Assembly (NCBI GenBank): GCA_018266965.1
Contig: JAFDZJ010000267.1
Span: 1-7,570 of the forward strand
Origin: Bacteroidota bacterium
Lineage (GTDB): Bacteria; Bacteroidota; Bacteroidia; Flavobacteriales; Weeksellaceae
Direction: 5' to 3'
DNA length: 7,570 nucleotides
Shown here: piece by piece, positions 1 through 6,694 of the stretch
Position numbering within the stretch: the stretch's first letter is position 1
How the letters are laid out: each line of letters starts with the position of its first letter
Notes under the pieces: model-generated
Told to the model about the DNA's origin: nothing
What the model saw: only the letters and a program-made list of their open reading frames with translations
The model's database searches: none
Made by a program: the position numbers and the translations under genes

Positions 1-304
1 AATACACATTGGCACTATCCAATTTTCCTGAGAGATAATAAAATTTCCCTTTCAAACGAAGAAATATGGCTTTAGAAAAATCATCTTTTTCTTTGCTACT
101 TAACTCAATGGCATCATTAGAAATTTTTATATTGTTAATAAAATCTTTGGTTTCGTTTGCTTCCAAATAGGAGCGATAATATTGTATTTTTTCTTTATTA
201 TTTTTAAATTTAAGCCCATCAATCTTTGTTTGTTGTGCATTATAAAAATGATTACAACAAATAAAGCTAAAAACAACACAAAAGAAAGTCAAAAATTTCT
301 GCAT
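1..304 (-). CDS. Exported TPR-like protein, N-terminal fragment
   Basis: A minus-strand frame starts at the ATG read from 304-302 and stays open for 101 codons to the left edge, so the 3' part is missing. Residues 1-24 look like a signal peptide: a Lys at position 3, a hydrophobic stretch rich in Phe, Val and Cys, then N-A-Q-Q around 22-25 as a likely cleavage zone. Cys16-Cys17 do not form a good lipobox. Residues 25-75 are charged and probably helical. Residues 77-101 follow the TPR pattern, with small and aromatic residues spaced as in A..L..G..Y..G..D.A..Y. In Bacteroidota, N-terminal TPR regions behind a signal peptide often belong to membrane-bound sensors or HTH regulators, but the effector domain lies outside the window, so this is only a suggestion. 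A TAAATTTG element sits 24 bases upstream of the start, and the preceding peptidase gene has its own terminator, so this gene is probably transcribed independently. Confidence 0.75.
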   Translation of the reverse strand, partial: MQKFLTFFCVVFSFICCNHFYNAQQTKIDGLKFKNNKEKIQYYRSYLEANETKDFINNIKISNDAIELSSKEKDDFSKAIFLRLKGKFYYLSGKLDSANVY

Positions 305-327
305 AGAAAGATTGATATTACCATTTT

Positions 328-359
328 CAAATTTAATCAAATTTTAACAATATACTAAA
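328..359 (-). promoter_or_regulatory. Candidate promoter for the TPR-like gene
   Basis: On the minus strand TAAATTTG (335-328) matches the Bacteroidota -7 consensus TAnnTTTG exactly. TTTA (359-356) lies 20 bases upstream, where the -33 TTTG is expected, with one mismatch. Transcription would begin about 17 bases before the ATG at 304. AT-rich DNA makes chance matches likely. Confidence 0.4.
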
Positions 360-421
360 CATTATTTAAAAAAAACAAAACTCACATATCCAATTGATAA
401 TTTTTTTAATTAAAATTTTTC

Positions 422-453
422 AAAAAAAAAAGCAATCCAAAATTGGATTGCTT
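422..453 (-). terminator. Intrinsic terminator of the C1 peptidase gene
   Basis: AAGCAATCC (430-438) pairs with GGATTGCTT (445-453) around an AAAATT loop, and the pairing can extend inward to leave a two-base loop. On the minus strand the stem is followed directly by nine T residues (430 to 422, overlapping the stem's last base). It lies 25 bases past the peptidase stop codon. The plus-strand side has no T tract, so it acts in one direction. Confidence 0.85.
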
Positions 454-477
454 ATAAAAATATTAGTTTATAAAAAA

Positions 478-1674
478 CTACAAACCAATATTGGTAGTAG
501 GTTTCAATTTGGACAAAATATCTTTCGGGATAGCATTTTTATTAAGCAAAATCCCAGTAGATTTGAACTGAATATATGGTTTGGAAACATACAAATACCC
601 TTTGTAATCGTTGGTTACTCCCCAAGAATTTTTCACAATATAATATTCCTTTCCGGTTTGGTCTTTTGCCAATCCTACAATGTGCATACCATGATCGTCG
701 GTAGTAGAAAGGTCATTCAGACCTTCCTGACGCATTTCTTCGGTAATTTTTTTATCGGGTTTCGGTCCTTTGAAAAGTTCGGCTTTTGTTTTGGCATCTA
801 TATCATCTAGGTTAATATCCGGAACATAAGCTACGCCATTTTTATAAGAAAAATAAGGCTCGGAAACATCTGTTGCCCAACCAACAGTATAACCTTTGTC
901 TATGGCATAATCTATAATTTTTGTAAGGTCTGTCATTGGGACATTCCACATCATATCATGGCTCCAATTGTCCGGAATTGGTGTTACAAATTTTTCATAA
1001 TAAGGATAATCTTTATACGAAGTAATTTCTACATAGTCATCGGGATTTATCCCTACTACTTCTTTTGCAAAGGATTGAGGTGTATATTTTTTTCCTTTAT
1101 AAGAAAACTCTTTTGGATAAGTTCCCAAATAACTATCCATAACATTGTCTATATTGGTAAGCCAATTGGGAGAGAGTTTTTTGGCAGGATTTTTCACATA
1201 GGTATCCAACATATTTTTTACCACCGCTTGCATTTCTGTAAAATTATTTCTGCTTTGTCCAAATTGCAAACCTGTATATACTTCTTGTGGAACTGCACCA
1301 TATTTTTTGTACATATTGATTACATCGTGCAATTCTCCACCATCGCCCCAAGAAATAGCACCACCGAAAAGCACATATCTTTTTGCCTTGTCGTGATAGA
1401 CATTTCTTGCGGTAAAAATTTCTGCAATATCCACGGGTTGTTTTCCGTTTTTTATCATTTCGGACTCTATGAATGAGTTGCCCGAATAACTCCAACAGGT
1501 ACCCGAAGAGCCTTGGTCTTTTACTGTTGTGTTTCCAATTTCTTTGATAATGGTAAATTTGAAATCCGGATTTTCCGAAGCATTATTTTTCAAACTATTA
1601 ACCAAATTGTCTTGTGCAAAAGTAACACTACTCAAAGACAACATCGTGAGTAGGAGGATTTTTCTTTTATTCAT
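478..1674 (-). CDS. Exported C1 family cysteine peptidase (bleomycin hydrolase/PepC-like)
   Basis: The 398-residue product is a papain-fold cysteine peptidase. A signal peptide covers residues 1-20 (Lys/Arg at 3-5, hydrophobic core, V-T-F-A before Gln21), so the enzyme should act in the periplasm or outside the cell. The catalytic set is visible: Gln54 (oxyanion hole) and nucleophile Cys60 in V-K-D-Q-G-S-S-G-T-C-W, His328 in D-D-H-G-M-H, and Asn349 in V-K-N-S-W-G. The Cys-to-His distance of nearly 270 residues is much longer than in papain and fits the C1B bleomycin hydrolase/aminopeptidase C group, which has large insertions between the catalytic residues. Classical members are cytosolic hexameric aminopeptidases, so the signal peptide is a notable difference. 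There is no evident inhibitory propeptide, since only about 30 residues separate the signal peptide from the catalytic core. The gene stands alone: a TAAATTTG element lies 26 bases upstream and a terminator 25 bases downstream. The substrate cannot be read from the sequence. The family call is firm; the exact enzyme is not. Confidence 0.92.
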   Translation of the reverse strand: MNKRKILLLTMLSLSSVTFAQDNLVNSLKNNASENPDFKFTIIKEIGNTTVKDQGSSGTCWSYSGNSFIESEMIKNGKQPVDIAEIFTARNVYHDKAKRYVLFGGAISWGDGGELHDVINMYKKYGAVPQEVYTGLQFGQSRNNFTEMQAVVKNMLDTYVKNPAKKLSPNWLTNIDNVMDSYLGTYPKEFSYKGKKYTPQSFAKEVVGINPDDYVEITSYKDYPYYEKFVTPIPDNWSHDMMWNVPMTDLTKIIDYAIDKGYTVGWATDVSEPYFSYKNGVAYVPDINLDDIDAKTKAELFKGPKPDKKITEEMRQEGLNDLSTTDDHGMHIVGLAKDQTGKEYYIVKNSWGVTNDYKGYLYVSKPYIQFKSTGILLNKNAIPKDILSKLKPTTNIGL

Positions 1675-1699
1675 GAAAATATTTTAAATTTTTAAAGCA

Positions 1700-1707
1700 C
1701 AAATTTA
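1700..1707 (-). promoter_or_regulatory. Candidate -7 element for the peptidase gene
   Basis: TAAATTTG on the minus strand (1707-1700) matches the Bacteroidota -7 consensus TAnnTTTG and lies 26 bases before the peptidase ATG. I see no TTTG at the usual 19-21 base spacing upstream; the nearest TTTA is 25 bases away. This is only a half-supported promoter. Confidence 0.35.
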
Positions 1708-1797
1708 ATCAACAGTTTAGGAATAATCGCTATAAATCGGTAAAAACAAAAAATAAAATTTGAATTAACAATTGATATTAGATATATTCTGATTTTT

Positions 1798-1813
1798 TTT
1801 GACAAATGTCAAA
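1798..1813. promoter_or_regulatory. Palindromic candidate operator of the efflux operon
   Basis: TTTGACA-AA-TGTCAAA is a perfect inverted repeat with 7-base arms and a 2-base spacer, 57 bases before the TolC-type gene start. Its left edge supplies a TTTG that could be a -33 element, 20 bases from the TA of TATGCAAA (1822-1829). A better -7 match, GACCTTTG (1836-1843, one mismatch to TAnnTTTG), lies 22 bases downstream of the palindrome. With either choice a dimeric regulator bound here would touch the promoter. TetR- and MarR-type repressors commonly control such operons through sites of this shape, but no regulator gene is in the window. Confidence 0.45.
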
Positions 1814-1869
1814 GGAATCAATATGCAAAAAAGCTGACCTTTGCACCAACAAATCCAAACAATAAAAAG

Positions 1870-3276
1870 ATGAGAACTTTTAAAAAATATCTAATACTTT
1901 CTATTTTTAGTTTTCCTTTGGTATTACAAGCACAAGTTGCACCAACATTACTAGAATTGATAGAAGCTGCAAAAACCAATGATACAACTATTGAACAATT
2001 GAATTTGGAATCCCAATCTAATTCATTAGACCAACAAAAATTAAAAGATATTTTCTTACCACAATTAGAAATTTCTGGTAAAGGTGGATACATGAATACA
2101 ACTGCTAGATTTATTTCTCCTGAAATAGGAATTCCTGCAATAAAACCAATTTTTCCAGGTGCATTTTTCCCCGAAGGTTCTTTTAATAACAATTTTACAA
2201 CTTCAGGATTTGAAACGGCTGGGAAAATTGAAGCAAAAATGTTGATTTATTCTGGTGGAAAAGTAAAACATCTGAAACAAGCTATCCAAGATAAAAACAA
2301 TGCCAACGAAGCTTTACTTATCAAAAACCAAGATGAAATTATCACTCAAATTTCAAAATCTTATGATCAATTTGCGTTATTAATCAATTCAAAAAAAGTA
2401 TTAGAGGAAAGTAAAAAAAGACTTGATGAAAATAAAAAAACAGCAGAAAAAGCACTAGGATATGGATTGATAACCCCTTATGAATACAAAAAAATAGAAT
2501 TAGCACAAGCTACTTTGGACTCCAAAATGGTGGAATATGATGGAAAAAAAGAATTATTGATTTCCCAACTTTATCTATTAACAGGAATAGACAAAGAAAG
2601 ACTAGCACTAATCCAACCTAATTTAGAAAAAATAGAATACCTAGTTACAGACCAAAACATAGAATCAAGAAGCGAACTGAAAGCAATAGATTATGGTATG
2701 AAAGCAATAGACAACAAGATAAAAGCTGAAAAAACTTGGTGGATACCAAAGGTACAAGCCTATACTTCTCTATCTTATTTGGGATTATACAATACAAATC
2801 TATCTTCTTCCAAAGAATTAATTGCAGGAACCAATACCAAATTGGATTATAACCTCACCAATTTCAACCTCTTCCCTATTTTCCAAGCTGGAATTGGATT
2901 CAAATGGAATGTTTTCGATGGAAATGAAGGAAAACATGAAGTAGAAAAAGCAAAAATTGACAGAAAAATTTTGGAAAATAAAAAAACCGATACCGAAAGA
3001 AAATTACAGCTCAACCTAACCAATACTCAAGTAAACTATACTACAACTTCGTCGCAAATAGAAATGAAAGCCAAAGCCAAACAAATTGCCAAAAATGCTC
3101 TTACACAAGCAGAAAAAGAATTCAGATATGGTTTGATAAAATCATCACAACTGATAGAGGCGGAAGCCGATGTAGAAACCGCAGAGCTAGATTATCAAAC
3201 TGCTATTTTCAACCAAAGAAGAGCGGCTATCGAACTTATGAAAGCAACCCAAAACCTATCATTAGATAAATTATAA
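1870..3276 (+). CDS. TolC-family outer-membrane efflux channel (OEP)
   Basis: This 468-residue protein has the size and architecture of TolC-type channels, which trimerise into an outer-membrane barrel with a long periplasmic helical tunnel. Residues 1-22 are a signal peptide (R-T-F-K-K-Y, hydrophobic core, L-Q-A-Q). Two OEP halves follow, at roughly 24-245 and 262-462. Each has a strand segment ending in a Gly turn (Y-S-G-G near 127-130; W-N-V-F-D-G-N near 346-352) and long Lys/Glu-rich coiled-coil helices. The paired G-L-I motifs at 199-201 (G-L-I-T-P-Y-E-Y) and 421-423 (G-L-I-K-S-S-Q-L) are typical of the two repeats. It is the first gene of a plus-strand operon, 22 bases ahead of the adaptor gene, and follows a candidate operator. 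There is no Shine-Dalgarno sequence; the leader is A-rich, as is common in this phylum. The ATG fits the signal peptide well. The exported substrate is unknown. Confidence 0.94.
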   Translation: MRTFKKYLILSIFSFPLVLQAQVAPTLLELIEAAKTNDTTIEQLNLESQSNSLDQQKLKDIFLPQLEISGKGGYMNTTARFISPEIGIPAIKPIFPGAFFPEGSFNNNFTTSGFETAGKIEAKMLIYSGGKVKHLKQAIQDKNNANEALLIKNQDEIITQISKSYDQFALLINSKKVLEESKKRLDENKKTAEKALGYGLITPYEYKKIELAQATLDSKMVEYDGKKELLISQLYLLTGIDKERLALIQPNLEKIEYLVTDQNIESRSELKAIDYGMKAIDNKIKAEKTWWIPKVQAYTSLSYLGLYNTNLSSSKELIAGTNTKLDYNLTNFNLFPIFQAGIGFKWNVFDGNEGKHEVEKAKIDRKILENKKTDTERKLQLNLTNTQVNYTTTSSQIEMKAKAKQIAKNALTQAEKEFRYGLIKSSQLIEAEADVETAELDYQTAIFNQRRAAIELMKATQNLSLDKL

Positions 3277-3298
3277 TTCAATAAAAAAAAAATTTAAA

Positions 3299-4258
3299 AT
3301 GAAAAATTTATTTCCAAATATCATTGCAACTGTAAGTATATTTTGTTTGTTATCTTGTAAAAATGAACAACCTAACCAAATAACCGAAGGAAAAACTAAA
3401 AAAGAAACCGTTTCCTTTGCACCCAAAATTTCTGGAAGAATCTTGAAAATATATGTAACAGAAGGACAAACCGTAAAAATTGGCGATACACTTGCGATGC
3501 TCGATGTTCCGGAAGTATCCGCAAAAATTGCACAAGCAAAAGGTGCTACTGCTGCAGCAACTGCTCAAGCACAATTGGCAAAAAATGGAGCTAGTGCAGA
3601 CCAAATCCGACAGCTAAAAGCAAAACAAAAAGGAATTACAGAACAATATCAATATGCACAGAAGTCTTACAAAAGGGCTCAAAATATGTATAAAGATAGT
3701 CTTCTTTCTCCACAAAACTTTGATGAAGCTTTTGCGAAATTACAAGGTGCAAAAGCACAATATGACGCTGTAAATGCCGAACTAAATGATGTTGAAAAAG
3801 GTACTCGTTTTGAAAAAATAGAAATGGCAACGGGACAAGAAAACCAAGCAAAAGCAACACTTCAAGAAGCCAATGTTGCCTATTCCGAAAGATATATAAT
3901 TGCAACCAATGATATGGAAATAGAAACCATCTCTTTGAATGTTGGTGAGTTAGCAACTGCAGGATACGCTCTTTTCAATGGTTATATACCCAATACAACT
4001 TATTTCAGATTTACTATTCCGGAAAGCAATATCTCCAAATACCAAAAAGGAAAAATTGTAGATATGAAAACAACTTTTGGTAATACGGAATTTTCAGGGA
4101 AAATAATTTCTATAAAACAACTTACAAAATATGCCAATATTACAACTGCATTTCCAGATTATCAACCAGAAAATGCAGTCTATGAAATAAAAGTAATCCC
4201 TACAGATGAACGAAAAGTAAATAACCTTCTCGTAAACTCTAGTGTAATTTTGAAATAA
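3299..4258 (+). CDS. HlyD-type membrane-fusion adaptor lipoprotein
   Basis: The 319-residue product is a periplasmic adaptor that would link the inner-membrane permease to the TolC-type channel. The N-terminus carries a lipoprotein signal with lipobox L-L-S-C, so Cys20 should be acylated and anchor the protein. Residues 42-72 form the first biotinyl-lipoyl half (I-S-G-R-I, then V-T-E-G-Q-T-V, then G-D-T-L-A-M-L-D). Residues 74-195 are an Ala/Gln/Lys-rich alpha-helical hairpin, the part that docks with the channel. Residues 198-223 give the second lipoyl half (N-V-G-E-L-A-T-A-G-Y), and 230-319 the beta-barrel domain. At 319 residues it is compact for the family, and there is no separate C-terminal extension. 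The gene lies 22 bases after the channel gene and 19 before the permease gene, so the three are surely co-transcribed. Lys21-Asn22-Glu23 after the Cys faintly recalls Bacteroidota surface-export signals, but an adaptor should stay periplasmic. Confidence 0.92.
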   Translation: MKNLFPNIIATVSIFCLLSCKNEQPNQITEGKTKKETVSFAPKISGRILKIYVTEGQTVKIGDTLAMLDVPEVSAKIAQAKGATAAATAQAQLAKNGASADQIRQLKAKQKGITEQYQYAQKSYKRAQNMYKDSLLSPQNFDEAFAKLQGAKAQYDAVNAELNDVEKGTRFEKIEMATGQENQAKATLQEANVAYSERYIIATNDMEIETISLNVGELATAGYALFNGYIPNTTYFRFTIPESNISKYQKGKIVDMKTTFGNTEFSGKIISIKQLTKYANITTAFPDYQPENAVYEIKVIPTDERKVNNLLVNSSVILK

Positions 4259-4277
4259 CCCAACAAAAAGCAATAGT

Positions 4278-5462
4278 ATGAAACAGATAATATACCTACT
4301 GAAAAGAGAATTCAAATTATTCTTTACCAATAAAACAATGCTTTCTGTATTTTTTGTAGCACCTATTTTCTATGCACTTTTGATGGGGTTCACTTATAAA
4401 AGTGGAAAAGTAACAGACATTCCTGTAATAGTTGTAAACTACGACAAAACTCCTCTCTCCTCACAAATCGTTGATATGTTGGAAGATAATAAGTCTATAA
4501 AAATTCTGAATTATACTGTAGAACCCGCTTCTCTGAAAGATGAAATGATAAAAACTAATGCTGGTGCAATAGTAATAATCCCAGAAAGGTTTGAAGCAAA
4601 TATGTTGCAGAAAAAATATCCTGAAATCATCATCTATATCAATACCTCCAATGTATTGACAGCTAATTTTGCTTCAAAAGCTATACAATTAACCCTAGGA
4701 ACATTTTCCGCAGGTGCCGAAATAAAAGCATTGCAAAAAAAAGGAATGAATGTAGAACAAGCAAAAGCAAATATAGAACCCTTCAAAGCCAACTACATCA
4801 CACTATTCAATACCACAAGTAATTATTTGATTTTTATGTGGCCAGCACTTATGGCGGTGGTATTGCAACAGGTAATTTTATTGGCAATGGCTGTTACATT
4901 TTCCGAAGAATTCAAAAGAGAATCTTTTACAAAAGATTTTGCAGGAAAACACAAATTTGCAATTTTAGTAATGACTATCAAATGTTTGCCGGTTTGGATT
5001 TTTTCTAATTTCAATATATTATTCTTCTATTTATGTAGTATATATTTCAAAATCCCAGTTCCCGAAAATATTTGGAATTTCTTTTTAATAACCGCTGCGT
5101 TTGTAATTGCAGCAACCAATTTGGGTGTATTGGTAAGTATCATCATTCCAGATGCCCTGAAAGCAACACAAATATTGATGGTAATTGCTTCTCCGGCTTT
5201 CATTATCAGTGGATTTACTTGGCCAACATATTCCATGCCGAAAGTAATTGCTAGTTTTACCAATATCATTCCACTCACACCATATTTGGAAGCATTGAAA
5301 ATAATGGTCATAGAAAAAGGTTCAGATTATTTAACCAAAAAATATTTTTGGCACTTATTTGTACTAGGCTGGATATATTTTATTTTAGGATGGATTGCCC
5401 TGAAAATCAAAATACATTTCTTTTTCAAAAAATATAAATTAGAAAAAAACCAGGAGTATTGA
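4278..5462 (+). CDS. ABC-2 type transporter permease (YhhJ-like)
   Basis: The 394-residue inner-membrane protein has the ABC-2 permease layout. TM1 lies near 21-39, followed by a large periplasmic domain at about 41-180 and five more membrane segments near 184-207, 227-252, 265-289, 297-315 and 356-376. The S-G-F-T-W-P motif at 311-316 and P-L-T-P-Y-L-E-A-L at 332-340 match the conserved end of the family. The short cytoplasmic tail is very basic (K-I-K, F-K-K-Y-K). The large domain after TM1 is characteristic of permeases that work with HlyD adaptors, such as those of the YhiI/YhhJ type. The gene starts 19 bases after the adaptor stop and closes the operon; the next gene is convergent. Permeases of this type need an ABC ATPase, and no Walker A or ABC signature protein is encoded in the window, so the energising subunit must come from elsewhere. 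Only one permease is present, so it may act as a homodimer. Confidence 0.92.
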   Translation: MKQIIYLLKREFKLFFTNKTMLSVFFVAPIFYALLMGFTYKSGKVTDIPVIVVNYDKTPLSSQIVDMLEDNKSIKILNYTVEPASLKDEMIKTNAGAIVIIPERFEANMLQKKYPEIIIYINTSNVLTANFASKAIQLTLGTFSAGAEIKALQKKGMNVEQAKANIEPFKANYITLFNTTSNYLIFMWPALMAVVLQQVILLAMAVTFSEEFKRESFTKDFAGKHKFAILVMTIKCLPVWIFSNFNILFFYLCSIYFKIPVPENIWNFFLITAAFVIAATNLGVLVSIIIPDALKATQILMVIASPAFIISGFTWPTYSMPKVIASFTNIIPLTPYLEALKIMVIEKGSDYLTKKYFWHLFVLGWIYFILGWIALKIKIHFFFKKYKLEKNQEY

Positions 5463-5544
5463 TTGTCTTAAATTATAAAATTTATCACAAATAATATGTT
5501 TATTAATTGATAGTAAATATCTGATTTTCATAAAATTAAGAAAC

Positions 5545-6213
5545 TCAAAAAAGTGTCGATTTCACTGCTTCACCCCAAGAAATTGGGGTTTTGTTTTTGA
5601 AAATGAGATAGTTGTTGATTTTAGAAAATGGTTTCGACCCAAAAAAACCTCTATATGCAGCCAATGGCGAAGGATGTGCAGATGAAATAATGTAGTGTTT
5701 GTTGGTATCTATTAAGACAATTTTTTTCTGTGCATAACTTCCCCAAAGTACAAATACTATATTTTCTTTGTTTTCAGAAATTTTTTTAATGATAAAATCT
5801 GTGTATTTTTCCCAACCCAACTCCTGATGAGAATTGGCTTGATGTGCTTTTACAGTCAAAGTAACATTCAATAACAATACACCTTGTTTTGCCCAATCTT
5901 CCAAATCATTTTGCTTTCTTTCAATTTCTAAATCATTTTGTAATTCTTTGAATATATTTCTTAATGATGGAGGTGTTTTCACAAAATTAGATACTGAAAA
6001 TGCCAATCCATTTGCCTGGTTGTCATCATGATATGGGTCTTGACCTAGGATTACAACTTTTATATTTTCTGGAGGACAAAGTTCCAAAGCTCGAAAAATT
6101 TTTTCTTTCGGAGGGAAACACTTTTCTTTTTCATATTCCGATGCTACTTTTTGACAAAGCTGAACGAAATAATCGGATTTTTCTATGGTAGATAAAAATT
6201 GTTTCCAAGGCAT
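5545..6213 (-). CDS. ung: Uracil-DNA glycosylase, family 1
   Basis: This cytosolic 222-residue base-excision repair enzyme removes uracil from DNA. All the family-1 signatures are present. The water-activating loop G-Q-D-P-Y-H is at 57-62, with catalytic Asp59. Phe72 in A-F-S stacks on uracil, and Asn116 in L-L-L-N-V reads it. The loop H-P-S-P-L at 180-184 holds the catalytic His180 and the intercalating Leu184, and is followed by the R-G-F-F-G-S segment. The length matches typical bacterial Ung (about 220-230). An in-frame TAA stop directly precedes the ATG, which fixes the start. The gene converges on the ABC permease gene with an 82-base gap and is transcribed away from the zinc-module gene, which ends at its own hairpin. 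No defect is visible. The function is certain by motif; nothing here suggests unusual regulation. Confidence 0.97.
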   Translation of the reverse strand: MPWKQFLSTIEKSDYFVQLCQKVASEYEKEKCFPPKEKIFRALELCPPENIKVVILGQDPYHDDNQANGLAFSVSNFVKTPPSLRNIFKELQNDLEIERKQNDLEDWAKQGVLLLNVTLTVKAHQANSHQELGWEKYTDFIIKKISENKENIVFVLWGSYAQKKIVLIDTNKHYIISSAHPSPLAAYRGFFGSKPFSKINNYLIFKNKTPISWGEAVKSTLF

Positions 6214-6230
6214 TTACAAAAATTTTGATG

Positions 6231-6238
6231 CAAAAATA
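6231..6238 (-). promoter_or_regulatory. Candidate -7 element for ung
   Basis: TATTTTTG on the minus strand (6238-6231) fits TAnnTTTG and sits 18 bases before the ung ATG. I find no TTTG at 19-21 bases upstream; the nearest lies 30 bases away, inside the small palindrome at 6268-6280. Support is therefore partial. Confidence 0.35.
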
Positions 6239-6267
6239 AAAAACTTTTTAGGTTGTATTTTCCCTAG

Positions 6268-6280
6268 CCAAATTATTTGG
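6268..6280. repeat. Short palindrome CCAAAT-T-ATTTGG upstream of ung
   Basis: Perfect 6-base arms surround one central base, 30 bases upstream of the candidate ung -7 element. It could be a regulator site or chance in AT-rich DNA. The rest of the stretch between ung and the hairpin at 6387-6419 shows no reading frame or RNA structure that I can support. Confidence 0.25.
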
Positions 6281-6386
6281 TAGAGGCAAATTCGAATAGT
6301 AAATAAAATATCTCACAATTACCTGTTGTGCATTTGTAATTTTAAATTATTGAAAATAAATACTATACGCTATAAAGTAAAAATAT

Positions 6387-6419
6387 AATCCTTCAAGGAT
6401 TTGGAATCCTTGAAGGATT
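6387..6419 (-). terminator. Strong nested-palindrome hairpin, likely terminator of the zinc-module gene
   Basis: AATCCTTCAAGGATT (6387-6401) and AATCCTTGAAGGATT (6405-6419) are exact reverse complements separated by TGG, giving a 15-bp stem with a 3-base loop. On the minus strand it begins 15 bases past the TAG stop of the zinc-module gene. It is followed by A-T-A and then a run of five T, a fair U tract for termination. Each arm is itself AATCCTT-x-AAGGATT, a palindrome with one central base, so each half can also fold alone. The plus-strand side lacks a T tract. The form also resembles dispersed intergenic repeats. Confidence 0.7.
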
Positions 6420-6434
6420 GGATACAACCCGCTT

Positions 6435-6683
6435 CTACAAACTCGGTGCGTGGTTTCCTTTGGCAAAGCCGTTGGGATGTTTGCTACACTTGGAATTGGT
6501 AAGGTTGGAAATAGTTTTATCGGTTTTCCCACAATATTTGCAGGTATAAACCGCTTTTTCGCTGCCTTCATATAGTTTGTGGTATCCTCGGGACGGACCC
6601 AAAGGATGCCTAATACAAGGGGTACTGGTCAAAGCACGGATACTTCCGGCATATTTTCCGCAATATTCGCATTGGATGGTCAT
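6435..6683 (-). CDS. Small protein with two tandem CX2C-X14-CX2H putative zinc-binding modules
   Basis: The 82-residue protein consists almost entirely of two copies of one module, offset by exactly 43 residues. Copy 1 has Cys5, Cys8, Cys23 and His26; copy 2 has Cys48, Cys51, Cys66 and His69. Both have identical CX2C-X14-CX2H spacing and share C-x-Y-C-G-K, S/T-I-x-x-L-T, C-x-x-H-P and G-x-H (His35 and His78). Four Cys/His ligands per copy predict one zinc each, with the extra His as a possible alternative ligand. There is no signal peptide or membrane segment, so it is probably cytosolic. The pattern feels familiar from small uncharacterised Bacteroidota proteins, but I cannot name a family, and binding of nucleic acid or protein is only a guess. 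The ATG is 11 bases after the stop of the 249-aa gene, and a hairpin follows the stop. GC content is about 45% (112 of 249), far above sampled lines of its neighbour at 25-28%, which suggests different ancestry or strong constraint. Confidence 0.8.
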   Translation of the reverse strand: MTIQCEYCGKYAGSIRALTSTPCIRHPLGPSRGYHKLYEGSEKAVYTCKYCGKTDKTISNLTNSKCSKHPNGFAKGNHAPSL

Positions 6684-6694
6684 GGTTGGTGGTT

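Noticed and set aside
394..1476. Plus-strand open frames at 394-810 and 958-1476
   Set aside because: They run antisense to the well-supported peptidase, and their Phe/Ile-rich translations have no domain pattern and no plausible start context. The first also crosses the terminator of the peptidase gene.
1824..1845. TGCAAA...TTTGCA inverted repeat in the leader of the TolC-type gene
   Set aside because: The arms are 6 bases with a 10-base spacer, and one arm competes with CAAAGG/CCTTTG pairing nearby. It is too weak to call a riboswitch or attenuator.
5463..5544. Bidirectional terminator between the permease gene and ung
   Set aside because: Only weak A/T-only inverted repeats are present (AATAA/TTATT around 5491-5505), with no G/C stem followed by a T tract on either strand.
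6347..6571. Minus-strand 74-residue frame overlapping the zinc-module gene
   Set aside because: It lies out of frame within the Cys/His-repeat gene and runs through the terminator hairpin. The 43-residue period with conserved ligands exists only in the other frame.
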